Positions 14,930 through 16,561 of a stretch of DNA of 16,561 bases are shown here, one piece after another. The stretch lies in contig DBCN01000125.1 in the NCBI GenBank assembly GCA_002293065.1, forward strand, positions 6,908-23,468, read 5' to 3'. Below the pieces are notes generated by a model. That model worked only from the letters and a program-made list of their open reading frames with translations, did not search any database and was not told the origin of the DNA. Origin of the DNA: Opitutia bacterium UBA957. GTDB taxonomy: Bacteria; Verrucomicrobiota; Verrucomicrobiia; Opitutales; UBA953. The position numbers were made by a program, and so were the translations under genes. The first letter of the stretch is position 1, and every line of letters begins with the position of its first letter.

Positions 14930-16314
14930 CGGGGGAGGTCTGAACTTAAGCAGGCACTAAGCCAAGTCAACCGGAGAGCCCCCTTCTGTGGTCCGGCGAG
15001 GCGAGCCGTTTGCGCAGGCGGTAGGCCGGGAACCCAGTGAACCGTATTATCAACCAGCACCACCGGCAGCGATTCCCTCTCTTCCGCGGGGGTTTTTCGG
15101 TTAATGAGGAGGTCGGAAAGTTTGGCCGTCCCCGGTGCGCCTAAAGGCTGGTAGCGATCGCCCTCCATCCGACCGCGCCAAGCCAAGTTCGCCGTAGGCG
15201 GGACATTCAGGTAGACAATCGAGTCAGCGGCGATGTCACCCCGGGACAACTTTGCCCACAGGGCCGCGTCCACGTCCACCCATTCCGCCAAGAGCCCGCT
15301 CTCTGCGTCGAGTTGACCGACGACCAACGGACGTAACGATGGCCCATAGGCGACCGGCGCCGTCCGCGACAAGAAGAGGCGGCCACCTTTGTGGGCAACC
15401 AGTTGCGCCATTAACGTCGATTGAGACTCTCGGCCTGCGACCAGTGCGGCGACGAGGCTTTCCAACGAAACCCCGCTCGCGGCGGCAAGGCCATGCGCGG
15501 CAAGGAAACGGCTCAAAACCGCATGGGCCAGCGCCCTCGGCCGACCCCGCAAGGTCGCCGTGGCGACGGAGCCATCGGGCTGCACGCCGCAGCCCAGTTC
15601 ATCCGCCCAAGCCCAAAGGGCGGCTTGCGCATCATCCAGGTGTCGGGCCGACGCGCCAAAGCCTTGCGCGAAGGCCGGACCTAAAGCCTCGGCACCACCC
15701 TGCCCCACCCAGGCGCGCACCCGATTACGCAAGGCGATGGGCTGAAGGTTGGTCGCATCCTCACGCCAGGGAATCTCCCCGGCGGATAAAGCCGCGAGGA
15801 GCTCGGACTTCGTCAAGCGGACGGAGACCAACGGACGCCAGTGGACATGACCATCGCGGAAAGCCTGCCAGACCCGCGGAGCGGCCAAACCCGCCAAGCC
15901 AGCGCCGCGCGCCAAGCGCATGAGCATCGATTCGACGACGTCATCCAAATGGTGCGCGGTGGCGATCACCCGCAGGCCCAGCGCCGTCCGTTGTTGCGCG
16001 AAGAAGTCCAACCGAGCCGCCCGGAGCTCGGCTTCGGAGGCGAGACCCGCTTCGCTCCGTTCGCCGACGATGCAGGGGACATCAAGGACGGCACACAAGG
16101 CCTGCACGAAAGCGGCGTCGCCCTCGGACGCTTCGCCCCGCACCCGATGGTTGTAGTGGAGGACGCGTAAGCGCGGCCGCAGCGCTTCGTCCGCCCATAA
16201 GGCCAAGAGCAGGTAAACGGAATCCGCCCCGCCGGAAACGGCGACGCCGACGAGTTCCGTCGGCGATAATCCATCGGTGCCCAAACGCGGCCAGGTCGCG
16301 GCAGCCGCCCGCAT
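14926..16314 (-). CDS. tilS: tRNA(Ile)-lysidine synthase TilS
   Basis: TilS ligates lysine to C34 of the minor tRNA-Ile(CAU) so that it reads AUA and is charged with Ile. The PP-loop ATPase motif SGGADS is at 27-32, followed by HYNHRVRGEAS (53-63), AHHLDDVVES (120-129) and RGAGLAGL (136-143), then EDATN and RNRVR (185-200), all standard for the family. With the ATG at 16314 the protein has 462 residues, close to the usual length. GTG 16344 is an in-frame alternative; the frame stays open further upstream only by running through the serS 3' end, which is a shadow. Its stop overlaps the ftsH start by 4 bases. It follows serS by about 76 bases. The C-terminal TilS domain (from about 375, with the YQPLGAPG segment) appears complete. 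Confidence 0.94.
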   Translation of the reverse strand: MRAAAATWPRLGTDGLSPTELVGVAVSGGADSVYLLLALWADEALRPRLRVLHYNHRVRGEASEGDAAFVQALCAVLDVPCIVGERSEAGLASEAELRAARLDFFAQQRTALGLRVIATAHHLDDVVESMLMRLARGAGLAGLAAPRVWQAFRDGHVHWRPLVSVRLTKSELLAALSAGEIPWREDATNLQPIALRNRVRAWVGQGGAEALGPAFAQGFGASARHLDDAQAALWAWADELGCGVQPDGSVATATLRGRPRALAHAVLSRFLAAHGLAAASGVSLESLVAALVAGRESQSTLMAQLVAHKGGRLFLSRTAPVAYGPSLRPLVVGQLDAESGLLAEWVDVDAALWAKLSRGDIAADSIVYLNVPPTANLAWRGRMEGDRYQPLGAPGTAKLSDLLINRKTPAEERESLPVVLVDNTVHWVPGLPPAQTARLAGPQKGALRLTWLSACLSSDLPR

Positions 16315-16390
16315 GGCAGGGATGGAGGGAATAGCCGGGCTCACGGGGGGAACATAGCTGCCCGCCCTGCCCTGCCAACCTAAAGCGACC

Positions 16391-16561
16391 TCAGAACGAC
16401 AAGGTTTCCTTGCCGTACCAGCGACGCAAGGCCTCGGGGACGCGCACGGTGCCGTCCGGCTGCAGGTTGTTCTCGAGGATCGCGGCCAAGACGCGGGGCA
16501 AGCCGAGACCGGAACCGTTGAGGGTGTGCACGAACTCCGGCTTCCCATCCTTCGGACGGAA
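16391..16561 (-). CDS. serS: Seryl-tRNA synthetase, C-terminal fragment (5' end outside window)
   Basis: The minus strand from the right edge encodes 56 residues ending at TGA 16391-16393. The fragment includes HTLNGSGLGLPRVLAAILEN followed by NLQPDGTVRVPEALRRWYG. This is the class II motif 3 region and C-terminus of seryl-tRNA synthetase: the Gly-rich GSGL and the Arg that contacts ATP, then the usual DG-x-[IV]-x-[IV]-P-x-x-L ending. The enzyme charges tRNA-Ser with serine. The gene runs off the window, so its start, coiled-coil arm and promoter are not visible. It is probably the upstream neighbour of tilS in the same leftward unit. Confidence 0.95.
   Translation of the reverse strand, partial: FRPKDGKPEFVHTLNGSGLGLPRVLAAILENNLQPDGTVRVPEALRRWYGKETLSF

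Noticed and set aside
16315..16548. N-terminal extension of tilS back to 16548
   Set aside because: The extension runs through the serS 3' end in another frame and reads as Ser/Arg/Pro-rich shadow sequence; TilS normally starts shortly before the SGG-x-DS motif.

Overview
The window is high-GC bacterial chromosome. Nearly every gene lies on the minus strand; the exceptions are a partial gene at the left edge and one tRNA. Gene content and protein style point to the PVC group, most likely a Verrucomicrobiota member of the Opitutae type. The hints are serS-tilS-ftsH-coaE running straight into type IV pilus ATPases, a pair of membrane-anchored VWA proteins, and weak use of Shine-Dalgarno sites. 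This placement is inference; no marker gene here settles it.

Right half, read in transcription order (minus strand, right to left): the 3' end of serS, then tilS, ftsH (ATGA overlap with tilS), coaE, and a type IV pilus motor block of pilB-like, pilT, second pilB-like, and pilC. The block ends in a strong hairpin terminator. Spacing inside the pilus block is 7 to 22 bases, so it reads as one transcription unit. No pilin, secretin or alignment-complex gene is visible.

Middle (about 5.9-6.4 kb): a non-coding junction holds an initiator tRNA-Met on the plus strand, interleaved inverted repeats in front of it, an AT-rich trailer behind it, and a perfect 14-bp bidirectional terminator facing the pilus terminator.

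Left half (minus strand): two paralogous VWA-domain proteins, each with a single N-terminal membrane segment carrying a TonB-like Ser-x-x-x-His motif, then a 4HBT-fold thioesterase, an Agl23-like multi-pass membrane protein and a cytoplasmic ApbE-family protein. The last three are nearly contiguous (3 and 22 bases apart). At the far left a partial plus-strand gene for an alpha-helical repeat protein converges on and overlaps the apbE-like gene by 8 bases.

The most unusual content is the tandem VWA pair. A TonB-type energy-coupling anchor joined to a metal-binding VWA domain suggests an envelope system that may draw on an ExbB/ExbD-type motor. Other points of note are an initiator tRNA lacking one of the three canonical G:C anticodon-stem pairs, and an ApbE homologue that lacks the usual metal-binding residues and any signal peptide.
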